Both the position numbers and the translations under genes were made by a program. The notes beneath the pieces were generated by a model. That model saw only the letters and a list, made by a program, of their open reading frames with translations. It ran no database searches and was not told the origin of the DNA. Below are positions 43,127-51,369 of a DNA stretch of 64,000 nucleotides, one piece after another. The stretch lies in NCBI GenBank assembly GCA_015075175.1, contig JABTUV010000011.1, positions 1 through 64,000 on the forward strand, read 5' to 3'. Position 1 is the first letter of the stretch, and every line of letters starts with the position of its first letter. The stretch comes from a bacterium. Its GTDB lineage: Bacteria > Hinthialibacterota > Hinthialibacteria > H5-UNCL2.

Positions 43127-44304
43127 CCCGCACCGTCTTGCCCATCGGTCCCTTTCATCCTCTGCAGGAGGAAGCCGAGTTCTTCCAACTCTACGTCGAC
43201 GGCGAGACCGTCGTGGACATGGACGTGCGCATCTCCTACAACCATCGCGGCATCGAGGACATCTCCACCCGTCGCACCTTCGACCAGGTCCCCTACCTGG
43301 TCGAGCGGGTGTGCGGCATCTGCTCCGCCAGCCATCCCCTGGCTTACATCCAGGCGGTCGAGGAACTGGCGGGAATCACGCCGCCGGAGCGCTCCCTCTA
43401 CCTGCGCACCATCGTCAACGAGTTGGAGCGACTCCACAGCCATCTCCTCTGGGTCGGGCTGGCGGGACACTTTCTCGGCTACAACACCGTCTTCATGTGG
43501 GCCTGGAAATACCGCGAGCCGGTACTGGACCTGCTCGAAGCGACCACCGGCAGCCGCATCAACTACGCCAACGCCAAGATCGGCGGTTCGCGCCGCGACA
43601 TCCCCAACGAGCTGGCGCCGCGCATCCTCTCCGTCCTCTCCGAGCTTGAGGGCAAGCTGGAGATGCTGACGGGGGCGGTGCTGGACGATTACGTCCTGCA
43701 TCTGCGCACCAAGGGCGTGGGGGTGCTGTCGCGGGAGGATGCGCGCGACTATTGCGTGACCGGTCCGACGGCGCGCGCCTCGGGAATCGCCATCGACGTG
43801 CGGCGGGACGATCCCTATGCCGCTTATGACCGCATCGAGTGGAACGTGATCAGCGCGGCCGAGGGCGACGTGTTCGCCAAGGCCAAGGTGCGGCTGTTGG
43901 AGTGCTTCGAGTCGATCAAAATCATCCGGCAGTGCGCGCGGCAGTTGCCGGAGGGTCCCATCGAGGTTCCCGTCGCGGCGATTCCGCCGGGCGAGGCGGT
44001 GGGGCACGTGGAGGCGCCGCGCGGCGAAACCTTCCATTACGTCGTGTCCGACGGCGGACCCTGCCCGGCGCGGCACAAGGTGCGCGCGCCCAGCTACGTC
44101 AACATCCCCTCCTTCAAGGCGGCCTGCGTGGGCCAGCCGCTGGCGGACGTCACCATCGCGCTGGCGGCCGTGGACCCCTGTTACAGTTGCACCGAGCGGC
44201 TGGCGGTCGCGCTGGACGCGCGCACGCGCCGCCCGCTTTACACGTTCGACGATCTCGTGCGGCTCTCGCAGGAGAAGACCGCGCGCCTGGCCCGGGAGGT
44301 GTGA
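43123..44304 (+). CDS. group 4 [NiFe] hydrogenase large (catalytic) subunit
   Basis: The 393-residue protein keeps both nickel-iron ligand pairs: C64/C67 in ERVCGICSASH and C353/C356 in DPCYSCTER. This separates it from NuoD, which has lost them. The 34 residues after TER match the removable C-terminal tail of HycE-type precursors, consistent with the HycI-like protease gene at the operon end. Other family segments are YNHRGIEDISTRRTFDQVPY and IVNELERLHSHLLWVGLAGH. Reaction: 2H+ + 2e- = H2. The exact subgroup (4d Mbh-like, 4g or other) needs phylogeny. Confidence 0.95.
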   Translation: MTRTVLPIGPFHPLQEEAEFFQLYVDGETVVDMDVRISYNHRGIEDISTRRTFDQVPYLVERVCGICSASHPLAYIQAVEELAGITPPERSLYLRTIVNELERLHSHLLWVGLAGHFLGYNTVFMWAWKYREPVLDLLEATTGSRINYANAKIGGSRRDIPNELAPRILSVLSELEGKLEMLTGAVLDDYVLHLRTKGVGVLSREDARDYCVTGPTARASGIAIDVRRDDPYAAYDRIEWNVISAAEGDVFAKAKVRLLECFESIKIIRQCARQLPEGPIEVPVAAIPPGEAVGHVEAPRGETFHYVVSDGGPCPARHKVRAPSYVNIPSFKAACVGQPLADVTIALAAVDPCYSCTERLAVALDARTRRPLYTFDDLVRLSQEKTARLAREV

Positions 44305-44309
44305 GCCCC

Positions 44310-46193
44310 ATGCCCGATGTACCTCCAATGTTGGTCCCCGTCGTAGTCGCGCTGGTCGTCGGGGCCGGATGTTGGCTCCTGGGGCGCCGCTCGCCCGCGC
44401 TCTCCGGCGGCCTTACCCTGGCCGCGGCCGTCTGCATCGCGCTGGCCTGCGCGCAACTGTGGCGGCAGGACGAGCCGCTGGAGTCCGTCATCCCCTTCTT
44501 CGCCATGCCGACCGTAACCTTGCAGATCGCCCTGAAAAGTACGATGCTGGGCGGTTTTCTGGCTTTCGTCGCCGCCGCATTCACCGCGCTCATCGCGCTC
44601 TTTTCGCTCGGCTATCGCGGGACCGTCCAGAACCCGGGCAAGTTCTGCGCCTATCTCCTGTGGAGCAACGCCGCCGCCCTCGGCGTGTTTTACGCCAACG
44701 ATTTTCTCTTTCTGCTCTTCTGTTGGGAGGCGCTGTCGGTCCTCCTGTATCTGCTGATCGGGCAAGGGCGAGAGGAGAGGGCGCCGGCGGCGGCGGCCAA
44801 GAGCCTGGCGGTGCTGGGCTTCTCGGACGGCTGCCTGGTGCTGGCCGTGGTGCTGGCGCTGGCGAGCAGCGGCGGCGCGCGCATGGACCAGTTCCACGTG
44901 GCGATGGGCGGCGCGGGCAGCTACGCCATGTACGGCCTCTTTCTGGTAGCGGCGCTGGCCAAGGCGGGCGCCTATCCGGTCCACACCTGGCTGCCCACCG
45001 CCTCAGAGGGCGCTCCCATCTCCGTGATGGCCTTTTTGCCCGCCGCCCTCGACAAGCTTTTGGGCATCTATCTCCTGGCGCGCATCTCCTTCAACTACTT
45101 CACGCTGGACGGCGCGCTCTCGACCCTCCTGCTTATTTTGGGGATGGTCACGATTCTATCCGCCGTGTTCATGGCCATGATCCAACACGACCTGCCGCGC
45201 CTGCTCTCCTTCCACGCCGTCAGCCAGGTCGGCTACATGGTGCTGGGTCTCGGGACCGGCAACCCAATCGGCATCGTGGGCGGGCTGTTCCACATGCTCA
45301 ACCACGCCATCTACAAGTGCTGCCTCTTTCTGTGCGCGGGCAAGCTGGAGAATCGCACCGGACAGTTGGAATTGGATCGACTGGGCGGGCTGGCGCGGGT
45401 CGCGCCGACCGCCTTCATCGGCTGCGTGATCGCGGCCATGGCGATTTCGGGGATTCCCCCGCTCAACGGCTTCGTCTCCAAGTGGATGATCTACCAGGGC
45501 GTCCTGTCGATGCAATCGCCCCTGGGTGCGATCGCCATGGTCGTCGCGGTATTTGGCAGCGCGCTGACGCTGGCATCGTTCGTCAAGGTCGTTTACTCGT
45601 GCTATTGGGGCGCGGCGTCCGATGGTCTCGTTATTAGGAGCGAGCCGCGGCCCTGGGCGACCGGCGTGCCCATCGCGGTGCTGGCAGGACTCTGCATCCT
45701 GCTGGGCGTCTGGGCCTACGCGCCCGTCAACTTCCTGTCGTCGGTCGCCGAGTTCGACCTGCGCGGCGGCGTCGCGCCCGCCTTTGCCGGCGAGACGCTG
45801 GCGCCCGCCTCCGGTTTCTGGAGCCCGACGACCGCGACCGCGCTCATCCTGGTCGGCCTCGCGCTGGGTCTTCTGCTCTATGCCGTTACACGCACGCTGA
45901 AGTTTCGCAGCGTGCCCAATTTCGTCTCGGGCGAGCGCCTCTCCGGCACCGCCGTGCGCTACTCCGGCGCCTCGTTTTACAGCACCATCCGCGAACTGCC
46001 CGTCCTCTCCGTCATGTACACGGACGGCGAGGCCGGCGTCTACGATCCGTATCGCCTGGGGGGACGCTACGGCTACAGCCTGGTGCAAACCCTGCGCCGC
46101 CTGCACACCGGCGTGCTGCTCGTCTATCTCTCGTGGTGCATTCTCGGGCTGGCGCTGATTATGGGATTTCTTCTGGCGGAGTACAGGCTTTAG
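44310..46193 (+). CDS. NuoL/HycC/HyfB-like proton-translocating subunit
   Basis: The 627-residue protein has about 14-16 helices and the antiporter core: LFCWEALSVLLYLLIGQGRE, AALAKAGAYPVHTWLPTASE, QHDLPRLLSFHAVSQVGYMV and FHMLNHAIYKCCLFLCAG, including the key Glu and Lys residues. It is one of two such subunits in the operon, so the complex has at least two ion channels. Its last codons and TAG stop (EYRL-stop) are supplied by a GGAGTAC-type palindromic repeat. Confidence 0.92.
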   Translation: MPDVPPMLVPVVVALVVGAGCWLLGRRSPALSGGLTLAAAVCIALACAQLWRQDEPLESVIPFFAMPTVTLQIALKSTMLGGFLAFVAAAFTALIALFSLGYRGTVQNPGKFCAYLLWSNAAALGVFYANDFLFLLFCWEALSVLLYLLIGQGREERAPAAAAKSLAVLGFSDGCLVLAVVLALASSGGARMDQFHVAMGGAGSYAMYGLFLVAALAKAGAYPVHTWLPTASEGAPISVMAFLPAALDKLLGIYLLARISFNYFTLDGALSTLLLILGMVTILSAVFMAMIQHDLPRLLSFHAVSQVGYMVLGLGTGNPIGIVGGLFHMLNHAIYKCCLFLCAGKLENRTGQLELDRLGGLARVAPTAFIGCVIAAMAISGIPPLNGFVSKWMIYQGVLSMQSPLGAIAMVVAVFGSALTLASFVKVVYSCYWGAASDGLVIRSEPRPWATGVPIAVLAGLCILLGVWAYAPVNFLSSVAEFDLRGGVAPAFAGETLAPASGFWSPTTATALILVGLALGLLLYAVTRTLKFRSVPNFVSGERLSGTAVRYSGASFYSTIRELPVLSVMYTDGEAGVYDPYRLGGRYGYSLVQTLRRLHTGVLLVYLSWCILGLALIMGFLLAEYRL

Positions 46194-46225
46194 CCTGTCT
46201 GATTTCAAACTGAAGTTTGAACTCC
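46178..46225. repeat. GGAGTAC palindromic element at the NuoL-like/Mrp junction
   Basis: CAGGCTTTAGCCTG and CAAACTGAAGTTTG palindromes lie between GGAGTAC and ACTCC. It forms the 3' end of the NuoL-like gene and the spacer before the Mrp-type genes. Confidence 0.88.
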
Positions 46226-46245
46226 GCAAGAAAAAGGAGGACGCG

Positions 46246-46806
46246 GTGACGGCTATCTTGATCGGACTCTTTGCGCTGCTCATCTTCATGATCGTGGCGT
46301 GCCTGATCGCCATCGAGACGCGCGACCTCCTGTCCGCGGTCGTGTGCGTGGGGGCGGCCGGCTTCGGACTGGCGCTGGCGGACCTCTTACTCTCCGCGCC
46401 CGACCTGGCCTTGACGCAGATGGTGGTCGAATTCATCTGCGTGGTAGTCCTGATCCGCGTGGTCGTGACGCGCCAGGACCACACGCACGAGACGCCCAAG
46501 GACACGTTCGCCTTGGCAGCGGTCGTCCTGTGCCTGGGGCTGTTTCTGGCTGCCTGCGGGTTCACCTTCGCGGCCCTGCGGCCCTTCGGCGCGCCCCTCT
46601 TCGCCGGGCCGGAACCGACCATGGCGGGCCAGTACGTGGCGCACGGCCTGCCCGACACCGGCGCCGTCAATTACGTCACCAGCATTCTTCTCGACTTCCG
46701 CGGCTACGACACGCTGGGTGAGGCGACCGTCATCTTCGTCTCCATCATCGGCGCCTACGCGGTCCTGAGAAGCGTGGGGAGGATCGGCCATGCAAGCCAC
46801 AAGTGA
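46246..46806 (+). CDS. DUF4040/MbhD-MbhE-like Mrp module subunit
   Basis: The 186-residue membrane protein fuses a DUF4040 part (LLSAVVCVGAAGFGLALADL, APDLALTQMVVEFICVVVLI) with an MbhE-like part (GAVNYVTSILLDFRGYDTLG, EATVIFVSIIGAYAVLR). These correspond to the C-terminal portion of MrpA. GTG 46246 follows AAGGAGG. Together with the NuoL-like gene before it, it replaces a full MrpA. Confidence 0.88.
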   Translation: MTAILIGLFALLIFMIVACLIAIETRDLLSAVVCVGAAGFGLALADLLLSAPDLALTQMVVEFICVVVLIRVVVTRQDHTHETPKDTFALAAVVLCLGLFLAACGFTFAALRPFGAPLFAGPEPTMAGQYVAHGLPDTGAVNYVTSILLDFRGYDTLGEATVIFVSIIGAYAVLRSVGRIGHASHK

Positions 46807-47248
46807 GAGCGGGGGCGGCCTGTCCCCCATCGTAAAGACCGTCGCGCGCTGGATGGCGGGCTTCATCCTCGTGTTCGGTCTGTCGGTCGTGCTCTACGGG
46901 CACCTGACGCCGGGAGGCGGATTCGCGGGCGGAGTCGTGCTCTCGGCCGCCTTCATCCTCGTGGTACTCTCCCACGGCAGGAGGGAGGTCCTGCAGATAC
47001 TGAGCGAGCGCGCGCCCACGATCTACGACGGCCTGGCCGCGCTGGCCTTTCTCCTCCTCGCCGTACTGGGCTATGCCGCGGGCGGATTCTTCCTCAATTT
47101 CCTGCCCAAGGGACAGCCCTTCCAGCTCTGGAGCGGCGGCATCATTCCCCTCTGCAACCTGGCCATCGGCGTGAAGGTCGGCGCCTGCCTCTTCGGCGTC
47201 TTCGCCGCCCTCGCCGTCTTTCGCCATCTGCATCAAAGGAGCGCGTGA
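46790..47248 (+). CDS. mnhB: Na+/H+ antiporter subunit MnhB/MrpB
   Basis: The 152-residue protein has four helices and the MnhB motif YGHLTPGGGFAGGVVLSAAF, plus GGIIPLCNLAIGVKVGACLF. It overlaps the preceding gene by 17 bp. It belongs to the ion-translocating Mrp module. Confidence 0.93.
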   Translation: MQATSESGGGLSPIVKTVARWMAGFILVFGLSVVLYGHLTPGGGFAGGVVLSAAFILVVLSHGRREVLQILSERAPTIYDGLAALAFLLLAVLGYAAGGFFLNFLPKGQPFQLWSGGIIPLCNLAIGVKVGACLFGVFAALAVFRHLHQRSA

Positions 47249-47619
47249 CGATCATGCCCACGCTGGACCATCTGCCCTATCTTTTCGCCATGCTACTTTT
47301 TGTGATCGGCCTTTATGCCATCGTGGCCAAGAAGAACCTGGTCAAGCTGATCCTGGGCCTGATCGTGATCGAGTACGCCGTCAACCTGTTCCTCTTGCTG
47401 CTGGGCTACCGTGGAGGCGGGGTGGCGCCGATCTTGACGCGGCGCGACGCGCCGGCGGAGTTCCTGGCGCGCACCGTCGATCCCCTGCCGCAGGCCCTGA
47501 TTTTGACCGCCATCGTGATCGGCCTGGGGACCCTCGCGCTGGTAACGGCGCTGGCCCTGCGCCTCTACGACCGCTATGGCACCTTCGACATCACCGAGAT
47601 CAAGAAGCTGAAAGGATGA
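47245..47619 (+). CDS. mnhC: Na+/H+ antiporter subunit MnhC/MrpC (NuoK-like)
   Basis: The 124-residue protein has three helices: YLFAMLLFVIGLYAIVAKKN, LIVIEYAVNLFLLLLGYRGG with the conserved Glu, and PLPQALILTAIVIGLGTLAL. Its GTG overlaps the mnhB stop by 4 bp. Confidence 0.93.
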   Translation: MTIMPTLDHLPYLFAMLLFVIGLYAIVAKKNLVKLILGLIVIEYAVNLFLLLLGYRGGGVAPILTRRDAPAEFLARTVDPLPQALILTAIVIGLGTLALVTALALRLYDRYGTFDITEIKKLKG

Positions 47620-49145
47620 GCGTCCCGATGGAAACGTTGCCGCTCTTCATCGCCATTCCGCTCGCGGTCGCCTTCCTCTTTCCGGTATTCGAGAAACTCT
47701 CGCTGCGCCGCGCCCTCCTGGACGGGCTGGCGGTCCTGGCCACCGCCGCGCTGCTGGCCGGCTCCCTCGGCCTGCTCGCCCAACCCGACCGCGTCTACTG
47801 GATCGGCGGCTGGGCGCCCCCCGTCACCGGCATCAACCTGGTCTCCGACGGCCTCTCCCGCCTCATGCTGGTCGTGGTCCAGGCCATCAGCTTCTTCTCC
47901 ATCGTCTTCTCCCTGCGCTACATGGACCGTTACAGCTCGCGCGGTTTCTACTACGGCCTCTTCTTTCTCCTCCTGGCGGGCATGAACGGCGTGGTGTTGA
48001 CGGGCGACCTCTTCAACCTGTTCGTGTTCATCGAGATCGCCGCCATCGCGTCCTATGCGCTGGTCGCCTTCGGCTGCGAGAGCGAGGAGCTGGAGGCGTC
48101 GTTCAAGTATCTCGTGCTGGGTTCGGTCTCCTCGGCCTTTATTCTCCTGGGCGTGGGTATGCTCTACAACCTGACGGGCACGCTCAACATGGCGGAAGTG
48201 GCGGCCAAGGCTCCGGCGCTTTCCGGCCTGCCCATCATGGCCATGGTCGGCGCGTGCTTCCTTTTCGGCTTCGGACTGAAGGCGGCCATGGTCCCCTTCC
48301 ACGCCTGGCTGCCGGACGCCCATCCCTCCGCGCCCGCCCCCATCTCCGCCATGCTCTCGGGCGTCCTCATCAAGGCCGGCGGCGTCTACGTGCTGTTTCG
48401 GCTGTTCTTCTCCGTATTCGGCATGGACCTGCTCTACGCCCGCGTGTTCATGGCGCTGGGAGCGGTCTCGATGCTCATCGGAGTGCTGCTGGCCGTGGGG
48501 CAGTGGGACTTCAAGCGCCTTCTGGCCTACCACAGCATCAGCCAGATGGGTTACGTGCTCCTCTCGGTCGGAGTGGGAGGTGAAGTCCTGGCGCGGGGTG
48601 GACCGACGCCGGTCGCCGCCCTGGCCGTCTTCGCCGGCCTCTTCCATCTTGTGAATCACGCGGCCTTCAAGTCGCTGCTCTTTCTCTGCTCCGGTTCGAT
48701 GGAGTACGTGACCGGCACGCGGCAACTGGCGGAGATGGGCGGCTTGTCGCGGCCCATGCCCCTGACCGGCCTGGCCTGCCGCGTAGCCGCGCTCTCCATC
48801 TCCGGCATCCCGCCCTTCAACGGCTTCTGGAGCAAACTGCTCATTATCATTGCCATCGTGCAGGCGGGGCACTACGCGCTGGCGGCGCTGACCGTGCTGG
48901 TCAGCTTTTTGACGCTGCTCTCCTTCATCAAGGTGCAACGCTACGCGCTGGAAGGCCCCCTGCCCGAACTCCTGCGCTCGGTGCGCGAGGCGGGCCTGGC
49001 CATGTCGCTGCCGCTGTTGGCGTTGGCCGCCCTCTGCCTCCTGGGAGGTTTGCTCCTGCCGCTCTACGCCGGCGCTCTCTTTACTCCGGCACAGGAGGCC
49101 ATGCTCTCCGGCCTCAACTACGCGCGCGCGATCCTGGGAGGCTGA
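47616..49145 (+). CDS. mnhD: Na+/H+ antiporter subunit MnhD/MrpD (NuoN/M-like)
   Basis: The 509-residue protein is an antiporter-type subunit with about 14 helices: GDLFNLFVFIEIAAIASYAL, FGLKAAMVPFHAWLPDAHPS, DFKRLLAYHSISQMGYVLLS and FHLVNHAAFKSLLFLCSGSM. It is the second large ion channel of the complex. ATGA overlap with mnhC. Confidence 0.94.
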   Translation: MSVPMETLPLFIAIPLAVAFLFPVFEKLSLRRALLDGLAVLATAALLAGSLGLLAQPDRVYWIGGWAPPVTGINLVSDGLSRLMLVVVQAISFFSIVFSLRYMDRYSSRGFYYGLFFLLLAGMNGVVLTGDLFNLFVFIEIAAIASYALVAFGCESEELEASFKYLVLGSVSSAFILLGVGMLYNLTGTLNMAEVAAKAPALSGLPIMAMVGACFLFGFGLKAAMVPFHAWLPDAHPSAPAPISAMLSGVLIKAGGVYVLFRLFFSVFGMDLLYARVFMALGAVSMLIGVLLAVGQWDFKRLLAYHSISQMGYVLLSVGVGGEVLARGGPTPVAALAVFAGLFHLVNHAAFKSLLFLCSGSMEYVTGTRQLAEMGGLSRPMPLTGLACRVAALSISGIPPFNGFWSKLLIIIAIVQAGHYALAALTVLVSFLTLLSFIKVQRYALEGPLPELLRSVREAGLAMSLPLLALAALCLLGGLLLPLYAGALFTPAQEAMLSGLNYARAILGG

Positions 49146-49148
49146 CCC

Positions 49149-49634
49149 ATGAAACGCTTCGCCGCCTTTCCGTTGTTCCTGCTCGTCTGGATGGGCCTCA
49201 CCTGGAGCCTCCATTGGCAGGACCTCTTGGCGGGAGTGCTGGTCTCGCTGGTCGTCTGCCTGCTGGTCGGTCGCTTCGTCGCGCTGTCGGTCCTGCCCAT
49301 GCTCTCGCCGCGACGCATCTTCTGGACGCTGGTTTACCTCCCGTTCTTCTTCTACCACTGCGTGCGCGCCAACCTGGACGTGGCCTATCGCGTGCTGCAT
49401 CCCGACACGCCCATCCGTCCCGGCTTCATCCGGGTCGAGACCACGCTCCCCAGCCGCGCGGCGCGCGTCATCCTGGCCTCCAGCATCACGCTGACGCCGG
49501 GCACCCTGGCCGTCGATCTGGTCGATTCCTCGCTCTACATCCACTGGATCAACGTGCGCGGCAAGACCCACGCCGACTACCATCGCGCCGTGGTCGCGCC
49601 CTTTGAACGCATCCTCAAGGAGATATTCCGATGA
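49149..49634 (+). CDS. mnhE: Na+/H+ antiporter subunit MnhE/MrpE
   Basis: The 161-residue protein has N-terminal helices and the MnhE motif FIRVETTLPSRAARVILASS followed by ITLTPGTLAVDL and LYIHWINVRG. It completes the small-subunit set with mnhF and mnhG. It overlaps mnhF by 4 bp. Confidence 0.93.
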   Translation: MKRFAAFPLFLLVWMGLTWSLHWQDLLAGVLVSLVVCLLVGRFVALSVLPMLSPRRIFWTLVYLPFFFYHCVRANLDVAYRVLHPDTPIRPGFIRVETTLPSRAARVILASSITLTPGTLAVDLVDSSLYIHWINVRGKTHADYHRAVVAPFERILKEIFR

Positions 49635-49894
49635 ACTGGGTCTATCTTGCGGCGGCGGGGCTGTTCGTGGGCGCCTTCCTCTGCCTCTTCCGCATCGGCC
49701 GGGGTCCCAGCGCCCCCGACCGCGCCGTCGCCATCGACATCCTGGGCACGCTGGTGGTCGGCTTCTGCTGCCTGCTGGCGATTCGCACCGGCCAGGATTT
49801 TCTCATGAACATCGCCATCGCCTGGGCGCTGATGAGCTTTCTGGGCGCCATCGCGCTGGCCAAGTACCTGGAAGGGAAGGCCTTCGATGAGTAG
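49631..49894 (+). CDS. mnhF: Na+/H+ antiporter subunit MnhF/MrpF
   Basis: The 87-residue, three-helix protein has FRIGRGPSAPDRAVAIDILG, the MnhF signature, then FLMNIAIAWALMSFLGAIAL and AKYLEGK. Both ends overlap neighbouring genes. Confidence 0.93.
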   Translation: MNWVYLAAAGLFVGAFLCLFRIGRGPSAPDRAVAIDILGTLVVGFCCLLAIRTGQDFLMNIAIAWALMSFLGAIALAKYLEGKAFDE

Positions 49895-50279
49895 CGAAGC
49901 ATGGGCCGAAACGCTGATACTGATCGGAGTTCTCTTCGACCTCCTGGGCACGATCGGGCTGGTGCGACTGCCCGACGTTTACAACCGACTCCAGGCGGGA
50001 ACCAAGTGCGTGACGCTGGGGACGTGTTTCATTCTGGCGGGCGCGGCGGTGTGGGCGGGAGGGGCTTTGGCGATGAAGGCGGTGATCTGCATGGCCTTCG
50101 TGCTCTTGACCTCGCCGGTCGGCGCGCACGCCCTGGCCCGCAGCGCCTACCGCTCGGGCGTGGCCGCCTGGGAGGGAACCGTGGTGGATGACTATCGCGG
50201 GCACGTCGAGCGACTCATGCACGCGCCGACCCCCATGAAAGACGAGGCGACCGCTCTCGCGCAAACCGAAATTGCGTGA
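49887..50279 (+). CDS. mnhG: Na+/H+ antiporter subunit MnhG/MrpG
   Basis: The 130-residue protein has three helices and the MnhG pattern LLGTIGLVRLPDVYNRLQAG, TKCVTLGTCFILAGA and ICMAFVLLTSPVGAHALARS. It overlaps mnhF by 8 bp. With mnhB-F and the DUF4040 gene it makes a complete Mrp-type module, except for a full MrpA. Confidence 0.93.
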   Translation: MSSEAWAETLILIGVLFDLLGTIGLVRLPDVYNRLQAGTKCVTLGTCFILAGAAVWAGGALAMKAVICMAFVLLTSPVGAHALARSAYRSGVAAWEGTVVDDYRGHVERLMHAPTPMKDEATALAQTEIA

Positions 50280-50861
50280 GCTGCTGGAGCGACGCGCGCC
50301 CCTACGACGGCCCCTACATCGCTGCCGTTTCGGCAGCGCCGTCCGAGCTGGCGCCCGGTTTCGCAGCAAGCCCAGGTTTGACGCCGAGGCGTGCGTGGGC
50401 TGCGGCGCCTGCGCGGAAATGTGCCGCCGCCGCGCCTCACCTACGGATGACCCCCACCACTCGCCGCCCGTCCGCCGCCTGTCGCTGCGCCTGGGCGCTG
50501 CATCTTCTGCGGCCACTGCGAACTCAACTGCCTCACGAAAAAGGGCATTCATCTCACCCCGCAGTACGACCTGGCGATCTTCGATCGCCACGCGGCGGTC
50601 CAGACGCTGGAAAAGAAGCTGCTCCTGTGCGAAAAGTGCGGGGCGGTGGTGACGACCCGGGACCACTTGCGCTGGATCAGTGAAGAAGTGGGCGCGGGCG
50701 TGTACGCCAGTCCCACCCTGCTCCTGGCGCGTGAGGAGGCGCTGGGGCTGGTCGAGTTCGCGCCCCCCGAAGGCGACCGCACGCCCACGCGCGCGGATAT
50801 GATCAAGCTTCTGTGTCCGGGCTGCCGGCGCGCGGTCGTCGCGCGCGAACTGTGGGGCTGA
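50272..50861 (+). CDS. HycF/EchF-like dicluster ferredoxin, several frameshifts
   Basis: Pieces in different frames assemble a HycF-like protein: RELLERR, then SELAPGF, then RSKPRFDAEACVGCGACAEM, then GRCIFCGHCELNC and LTPQYDLAIFDRHAAVQTLE, LLLCEKCGAVVTTRD, and at the end LLCPGCRRAVVARELWG. Two [4Fe-4S] motifs plus C-terminal CxxC pairs match HycF, which links clusters to the small subunit. At least three indels are needed. Since neighbouring operon genes are intact, local sequence error is as likely as decay. It begins inside the mnhG stop. Confidence 0.75.
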
Positions 50862-50867
50862 ACGGCC

Positions 50868-51320
50868 ATGGCCGGGGTCCGCGCGTGGCGCGCTGGCGCG
50901 CGAACTGGCCCGTCCCGCGGTACTCGTGGGCATCGGCCAGCGGCTCTGCGGCGATGACGGCATCGGCCCGAGATCGCCGTCCGGCTCCACGGCCGCAGCG
51001 TCTTTGAATGCGTGGACGCCGGTCCGGCGCCGGAAAACTTCCTCGGCGCCATCGCCCGGCGCCGCCCCGCCATGATCCTGCTCGTGGACGCCGTGCGCTT
51101 TCATGCGCCTGCTGGAACCGTCCGGCTGTTCAGCGCGGAAGGCTGGCGGAGACGGACGCCAGTACCCACGGCCTCTCGCCGGGCCTGCCCTGCGCTTGAT
51201 GAGCGAACGGACGGGCGCTCGGCCCGGCTCCTGGGAATCCAGCCGCACTCTTGCGAACTCGGGGAGGGACTGTCCCCGGTCTGCCGGCGCGCCGCAACCC
51301 GCGTCTGCCGCGCGCCTCGC
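50868..51320 (+). CDS. hycI: HycI-like [NiFe] hydrogenase maturation protease, frameshifted
   Basis: Fragments in several frames give the HycI/HoxM family: LVGIGQRLCGDDGIGPEIAV, VFECVDAGPAPENFLGAIAR, RPAMILLVDAVRF, AETDASTHGLSPG and LLGIQPHSCELGEGLSPVCR, ending near 51320. The Asp and His nickel-sensing positions can be found. It would remove the 34-residue tail of the large subunit after TER. A GGAGTAC-type repeat lies at the 3' end, where the gene meets the convergent torD-like gene. Confidence 0.75.
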
Positions 51321-51321
51321 C

Positions 51322-51369
51322 GAGTCCCAGGCTTCAGCCTGCGGGGACGCAAACTGAAGTTTGTACTCC
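51322..51369. repeat. GGAGTAC palindromic element at the convergent operon junction
   Basis: CAGGCTTCAGCCTG and CAAACTGAAGTTTG palindromes separate the ends of the hydrogenase and respiratory operons. Read on the minus strand it extends the TorD frame (EYKLQFASPQAEAW) without a stop. Confidence 0.88.

Noticed and set aside
43123-44304. NuoD subunit of ordinary complex I
   Set aside because: Both CxxC nickel-iron ligand pairs and a protease-removable tail are present, which NuoD lacks.
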